Shown one piece after another: positions 5,832-15,296 of a stretch of 64,000 nt of DNA (position 1 is the first letter of the stretch; each line of letters starts with the position of its first letter). A model generated the notes under the pieces. It was not told the origin of the DNA, ran no database searches, and was given only the letters and a program-made list of their open reading frames with translations. The translations under genes were made by a program, and so were the position numbers. Source of the DNA: DATBLE01 sp963841405 (GTDB taxonomy: Bacteria > Actinomycetota > Thermoleophilia > Gaiellales > Gaiellaceae). Location of the stretch: assembly GCA_963841405.1 (NCBI GenBank), contig CAWJCM010000004.1:186001-250000 (forward strand), in the 5' to 3' direction.

Positions 5832-8585
5832 TCAGTACGGCTTCGCGCGGGCGTCGAACCGTTTCGCGAGCTCGGTCTCCTGCGCTCGAGGGAAGCTGAT
5901 CGTCGCCGGATTGCCGTCCGAGACGTAGCGGAGCTCGGGGTCCCGCTCGAGCGTGTCGAGCCACATCCCCCAGGTGAAGTCGCGGCTGCCGTTCCAGTGC
6001 GGGTTGGTGAGGATGCGGGGGATCTCGCCCGGGTTCCATTTCGTCGAGAACGGCGACGGCGCGGGCTCGGCGCCGGAGAGAAAGACGCCGGCGAAGCGGT
6101 ACGACTGGCCGTCCCAGCGGCCGCCGACCGCCAGGGACGCAGGATGCGGCAGCGCGCCCAGCGGCAGCGCCATCGTCTGCACGCGGTAGGCAGGAACCCG
6201 CTCCGTGAGCAGCCGGTCGCCGAGGACGAGTTGCCGCTGCACGGCGGTCGGGTCGAGCTGATTCAGCGCGAGGTGATCCTTCGTGTGGTTGCCGAGCTCG
6301 AAGCCGTGCTGGACGAGCCACATGAGCGTCGTCTGGGCCGAAGCGCCGTTGCCGTCGAAGGCGTTGCGGGGGATGTAGAACGTCCCGGTGGCCGGAAAGT
6401 CCGGATGCTGCGCGGCGAAGTCCTCGAGGATCCCGACCGCCGTCTTCGGGTCGAGCTGCCCGTCGGGGAGGAAGGCGATCTGGTTGTTGGTCGCATCGTC
6501 GAACGTCAGGACGACCGGCGTCTTCCCCTCCGGGACGTCGAGCCGGCCGGAGACGAGGTCGGACGCGCGCACCGGGTGGTAGCCGTCCCGCCAGAGTCGC
6601 ACGAGCTCGGCCCGGAACTGGCCGGCGGTCAGGTCGTAGGTCGAGCCGTCGGGGCGGATCTGATGGTGCATCAGCACGGGAACGAGACCGAGCTCGTTCG
6701 GCCGGAGCGACCGCGCCCGCTCCGCGGCCGTCTGCCGCTTCGGAAAGACCGCTTCGAGCGCGTTGGTGGGCAGCGCCGCCGAGGTGTACGTCACCGCCGG
6801 ATCCCAGAGCAGGTACTCGTCGATGCCCGCATCGTGGGCGCCGCGCATCTCGTCCTCGACCTGCGCCGGCCCGTAGTCGACGCCGAGCGAGAAGTCCTGG
6901 AGCCACGGGACGACACGGGCGCCGGAGCCGCGGACGTCACGCTGGAAGTCCTCCAGCGAGCGCTGGACGATGTCGTACGGCTGCGCGTTCGGGTCGGCGA
7001 CGCCGTACTCGCCGGGGCCCCAGTGCGAGGGATAGACCATCGGCGCGACGTAGTCGAGGTGCGGGGCCATCATCGGGACGTCCTGTGCGACCTCCTCCGG
7101 CCGCGTGGCGGCCACCCCGAACACGGACGCGCCCAGGTACGTGCCGTACGGCTTCAGTGCGGCCCGGGTCTCGGCGAGGAAGGAGGCGATCGACCGCTCC
7201 GGCGTCCCCTTCAGGCCGGGAAAGGCCATCGTCGAGAGCGGCCCATCCGGCCGGCGGACGTAGTCGTAGAGGACGTCGTCCACGCCGACCTTGGCTGCGG
7301 CGACGGCGATGTCGATCTGGTAGCGCCTGACGACCGGGTTGGCGAAGTTGGTGAATCCGCCGTAGCCGCCGTACTGCTGCCCGTCCGGGGTCTGGATCAC
7401 CTCGTCCCGCTCGCCCGCCTTCCACGCCGCGCCGGCGAGGACCGAGTCGCGGAAGCAGACGAGCCGGCCGATCACGCGCACGCCCTTTCCGTGCAGGAAC
7501 TTCACCGCCGCCGGCAGGTCGACGATCGGCTTGACTGCGCCGATCAGGTGCGCGAGCGGCACGGGAGCGTTCCAGCCGACAGTGCCCGACTCGTCCTTCA
7601 GGTCGAGCTCGACCGCGTTGATCCGGCCCTGGTCGATCAGGTCGACGATGCCCTGGTGCAGCGTCGGGTCGGCCCAGGCGTTGAAGGTGACGTGGACGGC
7701 GCGGACCGGGTGGGCAGGCCGGCGCGGCTGCATCGAGATCCACACGCGGCGGGTGGTCGCGTTCCGCAGCGTGTCCGTGGCGACGAGGGTGATCGGCCCG
7801 GTCGGGCGCTTCGCCCACGAGAGGCGGAAGCGGCCGCTCTTCGAGACGAGGACGGGCCGGTCGTTCGCGGTCAGGGCCGCACCCGGCTCGAGCATGCCGG
7901 CCAGCGCGATCGGGCGGCCGTAGGGGATCATGACGCCCGGCCGGGAGAACGAGATCGTCGGGCCGTGGGTGTCCACGCGAACATTCCACGTCTTGGTCGT
8001 CCGCGAGCCGGGGAAGCCGCCGGCCGCCGTCGCCTGGATCCGGTGCCGCCCGTCGGCGAGACGGTTCCCGTCGAGCACGAAGCGCCCGTTCTTCATGTAC
8101 GCCTTGCCGGTGAGGTCGACGCCGTCGAGCTTCCAGTGGACGCGGTCGAGCACCGACTGGTCGGCGCCGACCGAGAAGGAGAGCGAGGGCAGCGTGGCCG
8201 GGCCGACGGCGGCGTTCGCCGCGGGGCCCTGCGGGTCGAGGCCCGGCGCCGCGATGCGCGCGCCGAGCGCGAGGGTGGCGAAGACGAGCGCGCCGAGCGC
8301 GGCCACGGCGATCGCCAGCCGGCGGTAGCGGTGGAAGAGGCCCGGCTTCTTCCGGCGAGGCGGTCGGCGAGCGGCCCCGGGTTCCGGCGCGGTCACCGGG
8401 TCGCCGCCGTCGCCGTCCGCGGAGGGCGGCTCGTCGGCCGGAATCTGCGCGCGGAGCCGCTCGACCTCGCCGATCAGGAGCAGGATCGCCCGGCCGGCGG
8501 GCTGCAGCTCCGGGTGTGAGGCGTCGCCGGAGAGCTTCTCGGCCCAGCGGCGCAGCTCGACGATTTGCCCTGCATCCACTCGCAA
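5832..8585 (-). CDS. Membrane-anchored DUF4015 glycoside hydrolase-like protein fused to a NodB polysaccharide deacetylase
   Basis: This is a 917-residue two-enzyme protein. A cytoplasmic N terminus with a basic RRPPRRKK segment precedes one transmembrane helix (about 92-113), so the rest should be outside the cell. Ig-like/linker sequence follows to about 290. A DUF4015 TIM-barrel-like domain spans about 295-610, with VHVTFNAW, NAVELDLKDESG, VGVDDVLYDYVRRPDG and LDYVAPMVYPSHWGPGEYG. A NodB deacetylase domain (about 635-917) has the TFDD motif near 692 and the metal-binding HTKDH near 766. A TTG at 8585 is followed two codons later by a GTG at 8579. A CATACT box at 8587-8592 would make the GTG a leaderless start. 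The likely role is modification of cell-wall or exopolysaccharide. Confidence 0.85.
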   Translation of the reverse strand: MRVDAGQIVELRRWAEKLSGDASHPELQPAGRAILLLIGEVERLRAQIPADEPPSADGDGGDPVTAPEPGAARRPPRRKKPGLFHRYRRLAIAVAALGALVFATLALGARIAAPGLDPQGPAANAAVGPATLPSLSFSVGADQSVLDRVHWKLDGVDLTGKAYMKNGRFVLDGNRLADGRHRIQATAAGGFPGSRTTKTWNVRVDTHGPTISFSRPGVMIPYGRPIALAGMLEPGAALTANDRPVLVSKSGRFRLSWAKRPTGPITLVATDTLRNATTRRVWISMQPRRPAHPVRAVHVTFNAWADPTLHQGIVDLIDQGRINAVELDLKDESGTVGWNAPVPLAHLIGAVKPIVDLPAAVKFLHGKGVRVIGRLVCFRDSVLAGAAWKAGERDEVIQTPDGQQYGGYGGFTNFANPVVRRYQIDIAVAAAKVGVDDVLYDYVRRPDGPLSTMAFPGLKGTPERSIASFLAETRAALKPYGTYLGASVFGVAATRPEEVAQDVPMMAPHLDYVAPMVYPSHWGPGEYGVADPNAQPYDIVQRSLEDFQRDVRGSGARVVPWLQDFSLGVDYGPAQVEDEMRGAHDAGIDEYLLWDPAVTYTSAALPTNALEAVFPKRQTAAERARSLRPNELGLVPVLMHHQIRPDGSTYDLTAGQFRAELVRLWRDGYHPVRASDLVSGRLDVPEGKTPVVLTFDDATNNQIAFLPDGQLDPKTAVGILEDFAAQHPDFPATGTFYIPRNAFDGNGASAQTTLMWLVQHGFELGNHTKDHLALNQLDPTAVQRQLVLGDRLLTERVPAYRVQTMALPLGALPHPASLAVGGRWDGQSYRFAGVFLSGAEPAPSPFSTKWNPGEIPRILTNPHWNGSRDFTWGMWLDTLERDPELRYVSDGNPATISFPRAQETELAKRFDARAKPY

Positions 8586-8658
8586 AGTATGCCGCCCAAT
8601 CTGAGGCCAGGAGGAACGGGCGCGCCTGCGCGCCGGCGGGATCGGGTTCGGCGACGAT

Positions 8659-9465
8659 CTACTGGACGCGGTACACGTCGGTGCCGGCTCGTTCGAGGAT
8701 CTCGATCATGGAGTCCCTGCAGTCGATCACGTACGCGACGTGAACTCGGCCGGCATGCGCGACGACGCTGAGGCCGTGGTCCTCGAACTTCTGCGGCGTC
8801 GCGAGCAGGATCGCGGTCTGGGCGTGATCGATCATCGCTCGCTTGACCTCGGCTTCGAGTGGATCGGCGTCGGTGAGGAAGCCCTCGCTCGTGATGCCCT
8901 TCACGGAGAAGACGACACGATCGACCAGGTAGCCCTGCAGCGCGCGCACTGTGTCGGAGCCGACGAAGGAGTGCGTCAGTGTCCGCAACGTCCCGCCGAG
9001 CCCGACCAACTCGACGTTCGCCGCGCCGGTGCTTCCGACGCGGCTCATGATGGAGAGCGAGTTCGTGAGCACAGTCACCCCGAGGCCCGTCTCGACGATC
9101 GTCTCCGCAACGAAATAGGCGGTCGTGGACGAGTCGATGAAGATCGTCTCGCTCGGGCTCAGTGTCTCTACAACAGCCTTTGCAAGGCGTTGCTTTGCGT
9201 CGACGTCCTGCTGGAGACGATGGCGGAATGAGTCCTCGTGCGAGGCGAGGTCCGGAAGGATGGCACCGCCGTGTGTCCTTCGCGCGCGTCCCTGGCGCGC
9301 GAGGATGCTCAGATCCCGCCGCGCCGTCATCGGGGAGACGCCGAACTGCTGTTCGAGGGCCGCGACTGTGACGGAACGTCGTTCGCGCAGCATCTCGAGG
9401 ATCAGCCTGCGCCGTTCCTCCGGAACGAGCGGCTCGCGCCCTCCAGCATCTGGATCGGCACTCAT
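8659..9465 (-). CDS. DeoR-family transcriptional repressor
   Basis: The protein is 268 residues if started at the ATG at 9465, with the family's N terminus a few residues on (VPEERRRLILEMLRERRSVTVAAL). A TTG at 9504 would add 13 residues and lies two bases after a GGGGCGAG. The DeoR winged helix (SVTVAALEQQFGVSPMTARRDLSIL) is followed by the DeoRC sugar-phosphate sensor domain, with IFIDSSTTAYFVAE and SFVGSDTVRAL. It is divergent from the alpha-L-rhamnosidase gene at 9687 and probably controls it in response to a phosphorylated sugar. A second DeoR protein is encoded at 34027. Confidence 0.88.
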   Translation of the reverse strand: MSADPDAGGREPLVPEERRRLILEMLRERRSVTVAALEQQFGVSPMTARRDLSILARQGRARRTHGGAILPDLASHEDSFRHRLQQDVDAKQRLAKAVVETLSPSETIFIDSSTTAYFVAETIVETGLGVTVLTNSLSIMSRVGSTGAANVELVGLGGTLRTLTHSFVGSDTVRALQGYLVDRVVFSVKGITSEGFLTDADPLEAEVKRAMIDHAQTAILLATPQKFEDHGLSVVAHAGRVHVAYVIDCRDSMIEILERAGTDVYRVQ

Positions 9466-9580
9466 GTGGGCGAGAAGTGTCGCAGCGGCGGCCGAAGACG
9501 GCAACTCGCCCCATTGGTCGACGGCCGTGTTCGTTTACGGTCGATTTAGGGCGAATCGCCCCGCTTCTGCCAAATAACGG

Positions 9581-9610
9581 TTGACATCGAACAGAATCGA
9601 GAGTTAGGCT
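9581..9610 (+). promoter_or_regulatory. Promoter for the rhamnosidase operon (TTGACA-18-TAGGCT)
   Basis: A consensus -35 TTGACA (9581-9586) and a -10 TAGGCT (9605-9610) are separated by 18 bases, upstream of the rhamnosidase gene and reading toward it. This is the best sigma-70-like promoter in the window. Confidence 0.6.
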
Positions 9611-9663
9611 CGCGCCCGTCGTTACGAGGTCAGCCGCTGGCTTGAAGCACGAGGAGGACCACG

Positions 9664-9690
9664 GTGGACACGAGCCGGGAACCCACATGA
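9664..9690 (+). CDS. Possible 8-codon leader ORF coupled to the rhamnosidase
   Basis: GTG at 9664 sits six bases after a strong GAGGAGG (9651-9657) and opens an 8-codon frame (V-D-T-S-R-E-P-T). It ends in a TGA overlapping the rhamnosidase ATG at 9687 (ATGA). The rhamnosidase ATG has no good ribosome site of its own. A leader peptide giving translational coupling would explain this; an unnoticed sequencing error or a different true start would too. Confidence 0.35.
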   Translation: MDTSREPT

Positions 9691-12317
9691 TCCGGTCGCG
9701 GCCACCCCGCATCGTGGGCCTGCGGGCCGAGCACCGCCCCGACGCACTCGGCATCGGCTTTCGCAAGCCGCGGCTCTCGTGGCGGCTTTGCGATCCGCGG
9801 GAAGGTTGGCGCCAGTCGCGCTACGAGGTGCAGGCTCGGTGGATAAACACGCGTGCGGAGTCGGTAGTTGTCGAATCCGCCGACAGCGTTCTGGTGCCTT
9901 GGCCGTTCAGGCCACTTCGCTCCCGCGAGCGGGCAACGATCCGCGTGCGCGCGAGTGGCACCGACGGACGGGTCAGCTCGTGGAGCGACGAGTTGGCCGT
10001 CGAAGCCGGACTCCTCGATGCCGCCGGCTGGACGGCCCGATTCGTGACGCCAGCCTGGCCGGCGGGCGGATCGCGATCGGAGCCGGCCGTCTATCTGAGA
10101 CGGGAGTTCGAGGTTCCAGGTCCGGTTGCGCAGGCGCGGCTGTACGCGACTGCGCTCGGCGTCTACGAGCCCTCCCTGAACGGCGCCGTTGTCGGCGATC
10201 ACGTTCTCGCGCCCGGCTGGACGAGCTACAACCACCGTCTCCGCTACCAGACGTTCGACGTCACCGCGCTCCTGCACGTCGGCCGGAACGTCATCGGCGC
10301 CATCGTGGGCGACGGGTGGTACCGCGGCCGCCTGGGCTTCCAAGGCGGCCGCCGGAACATCTACGGCGACCGCCTCGCTTTCCTCGCGCAGCTCGAGATC
10401 CACTACGCGGACGGCACGACGGACGTCGTCGGGACCGACGATTCGTGGCGGGCGGCCGCGGGGCCGATCCTCGCTTCAGACCTCTACGACGGTGAGACCT
10501 ACGACGCTCGTCTGGGGCTGGATGACTGGACGCTCGCCGGCCACGACGCCGCCGGCTGGTCTGAGGTCATGACGATCGAACGCGACCTGGCGACGCTTGT
10601 CGCTCCGGTAGGCCCGCCCGTCAGGCGGATCGAGCTCCTCGAGCCCGTCTCCACACTGGCCGCCTCGTCCGGAGCGACGATCCTCGACTTCGGCCAAAAC
10701 CTCGTCGGCCGACTCCGGATCACGGTTCAAGGCGAGATGGGCAGTACCGTCACACTGCGTCATGCCGAAGTCCTGGAGGACGGCGAGCTCTGCGTCCGTC
10801 CACTTCGATCTGCGGCCGCGACCGACCGGTACGTGGTTCGAGGTGCCGGCGCGGAGACGTGGGAGCCGCGCTTCACCTTCCACGGCTTTCGCTACGCCGA
10901 GGTCAGCGGCACGCGCGGCGAGGTCGATCCGAGCTCGATTCGTGCCGTGGTCTGCGGCAGCGACCTCGAACGCACGGGCTGGTTCGAATGCTCGGACCCC
11001 CTCGTCAACCGACTGCACGAGAACGTCGTCTGGAGTATGCGCGGGAACTTCGTCGACGTCCCGACCGACTGCCCCCAACGGGACGAGCGGCTCGGCTGGA
11101 CCGGAGACATTGCCGTGTTCGCGCCGACGGCGACGTTTCTCTACGACTGCGCCGGATTCCTCAGCTCCTGGCTCGCCGACCTCGCAGCTGACCAGCGGGC
11201 TGCGGGTGGGCGCGTGCCCTCCGTGGTGCCCGACATGCTGCCGCCGCGCGACACCGAAGCCCTGCTCGACTGGTCGGCTCCGACCGCCGGTTGGGGCGAT
11301 GCCGCGGTCATCGTCCCGTGGACGCTCTACCAGCGCTTCGGCGACCGCCGAGTGCTCGAGGATCAATACGAGAGCATGCGCAGCTGGGTCGACCTCACCG
11401 CGGCGCTTGCCGGCCCGAGCCGTGTGTGGCGCGACGGCTTCCAGTGGGGCGACTGGCTGGACCCGGCCGCGCCGGCGGATAGACCCGACCTCGGCCGGAC
11501 CGATTCGTCGCTGGTCGCGACGGCGCACTTCGCACGCTCGGCGCAGCTGCTCGCGGACAGCGCCTCGGTGCTCGGCAATGCCGAGGACGAGAAGCGGTAT
11601 CGGACGCTGGCCGCCCAGGTCCGTGCCGCTTTCGTCAACGAGTATGTGCGGCCCGATGGCACGCTGACCAGCCATTCCCCCACCGCGTATGCCCTCGCTC
11701 TCGAGTTCCGGCTCTTGCGCGAGGAGGGTTTGCGCGCGACCGCCGGCGGCCGTCTCGCCGAGCTGGTCGAAGAGGACGGCTATCGCATCGGCACGGGCTT
11801 CCTCGGCACCCCGCTGGTCTGCGACGCGCTCACCTCGGTCGGCGAGCACGAGGCGGCGTACAGGCTGCTCATGCAGCGCGAGTGCCCATCGTGGCTCTAC
11901 CCCGTCACGATGGGGGCGACCACCGTCTGGGAGCGCTGGGACAGCCTGCTGCCCGATGGGACGATCAATTCCGACGGAATGACGTCGTTCAACCACTACG
12001 CGTTCGGTGCGGTCGCCGACTGGCTGCATCGCACCGTGGCCGGGCTCGCGCCGGCAGAGCCCGGATACCGAATGCTCCGGATCCGGCCATTACCCGGCGG
12101 AGGGCTCACACATGCCCGCGCCCGTCACATTACGCCCTACGGCGAGGCGATCTCAGCCTGGCGCATCGAGAACGATACGTTCCGCCTCGACGTCACCGTT
12201 CCTCCTGGTACGGAAGCGCGGGTGACGCTTCCCGGCGCCACCGACGAGCTCGCAGTCGGGCCGGGAACCCACTCCTGGGCTGTCGTGTTCCCCGAATCGA
12301 CCTCGGAGGCACGGTAG
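9687..12317 (+). CDS. Alpha-L-rhamnosidase, GH78 family
   Basis: This 876-residue glycoside hydrolase removes terminal alpha-L-rhamnose from plant glycosides or rhamnose-containing polysaccharides. Beta-sandwich domains (residues 1-400) include YATALGVYEPSLNG and LAPGWTSYNHRLRYQTFDVT. They precede the (alpha/alpha)6 barrel with the hallmark DCPQRDERLGWTGD near residue 461, WGDAAVIVPWTLY, and a C-terminal beta domain with SFNHYAFGAVADWL. No signal peptide is visible, so it acts inside the cell on imported glycosides. ATG 9687 is chosen because conserved sequence starts right after it; the frame is open upstream to a TTG at 9642. It is followed eight bases later by a PucR-type regulator. Confidence 0.92.
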   Translation: MIRSRPPRIVGLRAEHRPDALGIGFRKPRLSWRLCDPREGWRQSRYEVQARWINTRAESVVVESADSVLVPWPFRPLRSRERATIRVRASGTDGRVSSWSDELAVEAGLLDAAGWTARFVTPAWPAGGSRSEPAVYLRREFEVPGPVAQARLYATALGVYEPSLNGAVVGDHVLAPGWTSYNHRLRYQTFDVTALLHVGRNVIGAIVGDGWYRGRLGFQGGRRNIYGDRLAFLAQLEIHYADGTTDVVGTDDSWRAAAGPILASDLYDGETYDARLGLDDWTLAGHDAAGWSEVMTIERDLATLVAPVGPPVRRIELLEPVSTLAASSGATILDFGQNLVGRLRITVQGEMGSTVTLRHAEVLEDGELCVRPLRSAAATDRYVVRGAGAETWEPRFTFHGFRYAEVSGTRGEVDPSSIRAVVCGSDLERTGWFECSDPLVNRLHENVVWSMRGNFVDVPTDCPQRDERLGWTGDIAVFAPTATFLYDCAGFLSSWLADLAADQRAAGGRVPSVVPDMLPPRDTEALLDWSAPTAGWGDAAVIVPWTLYQRFGDRRVLEDQYESMRSWVDLTAALAGPSRVWRDGFQWGDWLDPAAPADRPDLGRTDSSLVATAHFARSAQLLADSASVLGNAEDEKRYRTLAAQVRAAFVNEYVRPDGTLTSHSPTAYALALEFRLLREEGLRATAGGRLAELVEEDGYRIGTGFLGTPLVCDALTSVGEHEAAYRLLMQRECPSWLYPVTMGATTVWERWDSLLPDGTINSDGMTSFNHYAFGAVADWLHRTVAGLAPAEPGYRMLRIRPLPGGGLTHARARHITPYGEAISAWRIENDTFRLDVTVPPGTEARVTLPGATDELAVGPGTHSWAVVFPESTSEAR

Positions 12318-12325
12318 GCACACGC

Positions 12326-13441
12326 ATGCGCTCGTTCCTCCAGCAAATCGCCAAGTCCGACTCACTCGCCGAGAGCGGGTTGAAGGTGATCGGGTACTTC
12401 GATGCCCTAGTCGAGCATCGAGCCACCCTGGAGGCCTGCGTACGGGCTGCGGCCGCCCTGAGTCAGTGTGTGGCCGGGTTGCGGGATAGCACGTCCCCCG
12501 CGAGCGTTCGCTTCAATCGCCGCGGATTTCTGGTCGAGGGGCCGGCCGCTCCAACGACGAGCCACGTCGTTCGCATCGGCGAGCGGAACGTCGGCGAAGT
12601 GTGGCTCGAGCGCGAAGAAGGTCCGACACTGCTCGACGAGCTGATCGTGGAGCGACTCGCGCTGGCCGCCGGCGTCCTCTGGCGCGCCTCCCCGCGGCCT
12701 AGTAGGAGCACTTCTGGACTGATCGATCTCGCGGTCGGCACTCGGTCGACACCTGAGGATCGTCTGCGTTCGCTCGAGCTGCTCGGCTTCTCGACCGAGC
12801 GGCCGCTCGACGTCACCGCGGTTGTCGGCTCCGACGCGGATCTGATCTCGGCGGGGCTCGCAAGCGTGCACAAGTCGGTTCGGCAGTATCGACCCGAAGT
12901 CGAGACCATCCTCGGCTCTGCGCTGGTCGGCAACGCCGGAGTGGTGCTGGCGCAGCGAAGACTCGGTTGTGGTGACGAAGACGACGTTCGTGTACCGCCG
13001 CCGAACCTGCCGGCTGAGGTCGTGGCCGGTACGGCTCGGGCAGGGACGACCAAGGACGTGGCGGAGGCGTGGCGTCAGGCGCAGACAGCGTCCCAGTTTT
13101 GCGGGCTGCTCGGACTCGGGAACGTCGTCCACTACGACGACCTCGGAATCCTTGCCGCGTTGGCGGACATCCCTCAGCCGACGATCGCGTCGAATCCCGA
13201 CGTTCGTGCGGTGGCGGAACTGGCAAGCACTAGCCGCGGCCTCAAGGCGGTGGAGACGTTGCAGGAGCGGCTCGCCCGCGGCTCGATCCGCGAGGCCGCG
13301 GCGGCGCTCTACCTCCATCACAGCTCTGTTCGGTACCGTCTCCGTCAGGCGGAGGAATCGCTCGGCCTCGAGCTCGGCAAGCCCCGAAGTCGGCTCCGCG
13401 CCGAACTCGCGCTGCTTCTGTGGAGGCTGTCGACCGACTAG
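12326..13441 (+). CDS. PucR/CdaR-type helix-turn-helix transcriptional regulator
   Basis: This is a 371-residue regulator. The N-terminal half (1-150) looks like a divergent sensory domain. A middle region resembles the GGDEF-like domain of CdaR/PucR proteins. The C terminus has the HTH_30 domain, with LYLHHSSVRYRLRQAEESLG near residue 330, the most diagnostic part. ATG 12326 is eight bases after the rhamnosidase stop, so the two genes form one transcript and the regulator probably responds to the same substrate. It ends 52 bases from the convergent CocE hydrolase gene, with no clear terminator between them. Confidence 0.8.
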   Translation: MRSFLQQIAKSDSLAESGLKVIGYFDALVEHRATLEACVRAAAALSQCVAGLRDSTSPASVRFNRRGFLVEGPAAPTTSHVVRIGERNVGEVWLEREEGPTLLDELIVERLALAAGVLWRASPRPSRSTSGLIDLAVGTRSTPEDRLRSLELLGFSTERPLDVTAVVGSDADLISAGLASVHKSVRQYRPEVETILGSALVGNAGVVLAQRRLGCGDEDDVRVPPPNLPAEVVAGTARAGTTKDVAEAWRQAQTASQFCGLLGLGNVVHYDDLGILAALADIPQPTIASNPDVRAVAELASTSRGLKAVETLQERLARGSIREAAAALYLHHSSVRYRLRQAEESLGLELGKPRSRLRAELALLLWRLSTD

Positions 13442-13493
13442 CAGCTTTCGCGCGTTGGCGGATGACAGGGAACCGCGGGCGGATGGGAATCGG

Positions 13494-15296
13494 TCATGGG
13501 GCCACCGTCAGGTCGATCCAAGAAGGCCGAATCGGATCGTGGTGGACGGTCTGGCGTGCGCGCCTCAAGTCGGCGGCGGTGGCCTGAGCCGGTTCCACGT
13601 CGCTGTTCGGATTGCGATCGAACCGCGGATAGTTCGAGCTCGAAACATCCAGGCGTAGGCGTTCGCCGGCCGTCAAACGGATGCACGTATGGCCCAGGCT
13701 CACGACGAACTCGTGGGGCGTGTTTGCGGGAAGGAATCTGGCCCGGTCGGTTCCACCCGCATAGCGGGCGCGAAGGATACCTCCGCAGAGGAGCGCCGTC
13801 GATCCGTCTGCACGAACGCGAACCAGGTTCGCCGTCCAATCGGTGTCCTTGGCTGAGGTTGATGCAGTCAGTCGTACGTGTACCGGCCCGGCAAGCTGCA
13901 GCGGCGCCGTCAGCGACTCGCTGGTGTAGACGAGCACGTCACGACGCCGCTCGACCTCGGCCTGATCTCGGGGGCCGGAATTGAGTCCGATCAGAATCCC
14001 CGGGAGGAAGGTCGCTCCCCCCACCGTTGAAACGGGGTCGGTTGGGTCGTACACGTACACGTCAGGCGGCGATCCCCGTGGCTCGTCGACCAAGACGCCG
14101 TCACCGCTCGCGCTGTTGGCGGCGCCACCGCTCGCCAGGTAGAGCCTCTTCGCCCGCGCACCGGTCGGCGGCCAGCCTTCGTAGGTGCGCCACTCCAGAT
14201 CGCCGAGATCGAAGGCGCGCACATGCGGCCAGTCGAGTGTTTTGCCGTTCCGGATTGCGTCGTAGAAATCGAGCTGGAGCTGGGTGAGATCGAAGGTAGC
14301 CAGGGCAGAGAGACCACCGAAGTAGGTTCCGCCTCCGGCATCGCCGGTGTTCCCGTGGGCCCAGGGGCCAACGATCAGGTACTGGCCGTCGCGGGCCTCG
14401 TCGGTCGCCGCCTCGGTTCGCAGGCGAACGAAGTTTTCGATCGTCCCTTCGGCGAAGATGTCGAACCAGCCCGCGATGTGGAGCGCCGGGACGGCAATCG
14501 ACCCATATCTGTCGCGAACTGCCACTCCGCGCCAGTACTCGTCCCTCCTCGGGTGCTCGAGCCACTTGCGATACGAAGGCACGAGCCGGTTGACCGCGTC
14601 GTGCCCGGTCAAGGGGAGCATGTCGTAGGCAGCCACGGGGTCGGCGAACAGCCCGACGAACTCTTTCCCGAGCCGTGCCGCCTCACTCGGTTCCGTGAGT
14701 CGCACGAGCTCCGCCGGCATGAACGCGCTGATCGCCCAGTAGAGGAGGAAGCCCAGCTCCAGGGCCCCGCCGCGGTACGCCCAGCCGTCGTAGTAGTCCG
14801 AGGCGGTGAGCTGCGGAACGATTCCTCGTAGACCCGGCGGTGTCGAAACGGCGGAGAGCATCTGGGTGGCGCCGACGTATGACCCGCCGTACATGAAGAC
14901 GTTCCCGTCGGAGAAATCTTGCTCGAGAATCCAGGCGACGGTGTCGTGTCCGTCCTGCTCCTCGTTCACGAAAGCTTCGAACGTACCGTCCGAGCGGTGG
15001 CAGCCCCGCGCGTCCTGGATGACCACCACGAATCCGTGCTCGAGGGTTCGGAGCGGCTCGATGCCGGAGTGCGCAGCACCGATGAAGGACAACCCTTTGT
15101 TGTACGGAGTTCGTTGGAGGGCGACTGGATAGCGGCCTGGTACGGACGGGCGCCACACGTCCGCGCGGAGGGTCGTTCCGTCGCGCATCGCTATCGACAC
15201 GTCCCGGTCGACCTCGTAGGTCACCTGGCGGACACCGACGCCCTGGGCCTTCAGGCTCGGCCGGAGGCCGGACCCCACCTTCGCGGCCGGGCTCAA
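13494..15296 (-). CDS. CocE/NonD-family hydrolase (S15 X-Pro dipeptidyl-peptidase-like esterase)
   Basis: This is a 600-residue alpha/beta hydrolase. The S15 catalytic domain has the nucleophile motif GGSYVG near residue 140, preceded by RGCHRSDG (oxyanion region), plus the family's extended C-terminal jelly-roll domain (about 380-600, with GPVHVRLTASTSAKDTDWTANLVRV). The start TTG at 15296 overlaps the ATPase stop (TTGA). It is the last gene of a six-gene sugar-uptake operon, so it is more likely an esterase or amidase for acylated glycosides than a peptidase. No signal peptide is seen, so it is cytoplasmic. Confidence 0.85.
   Translation of the reverse strand: MSPAAKVGSGLRPSLKAQGVGVRQVTYEVDRDVSIAMRDGTTLRADVWRPSVPGRYPVALQRTPYNKGLSFIGAAHSGIEPLRTLEHGFVVVIQDARGCHRSDGTFEAFVNEEQDGHDTVAWILEQDFSDGNVFMYGGSYVGATQMLSAVSTPPGLRGIVPQLTASDYYDGWAYRGGALELGFLLYWAISAFMPAELVRLTEPSEAARLGKEFVGLFADPVAAYDMLPLTGHDAVNRLVPSYRKWLEHPRRDEYWRGVAVRDRYGSIAVPALHIAGWFDIFAEGTIENFVRLRTEAATDEARDGQYLIVGPWAHGNTGDAGGGTYFGGLSALATFDLTQLQLDFYDAIRNGKTLDWPHVRAFDLGDLEWRTYEGWPPTGARAKRLYLASGGAANSASGDGVLVDEPRGSPPDVYVYDPTDPVSTVGGATFLPGILIGLNSGPRDQAEVERRRDVLVYTSESLTAPLQLAGPVHVRLTASTSAKDTDWTANLVRVRADGSTALLCGGILRARYAGGTDRARFLPANTPHEFVVSLGHTCIRLTAGERLRLDVSSSNYPRFDRNPNSDVEPAQATAADLRRARQTVHHDPIRPSWIDLTVAP

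Noticed and set aside
5997..8519. 840-codon open frame on the plus strand
   Set aside because: It is the antisense shadow of the DUF4015-NodB gene, rich in Arg/Gly/Val as expected from GC-rich reverse frames, with no recognisable domain.
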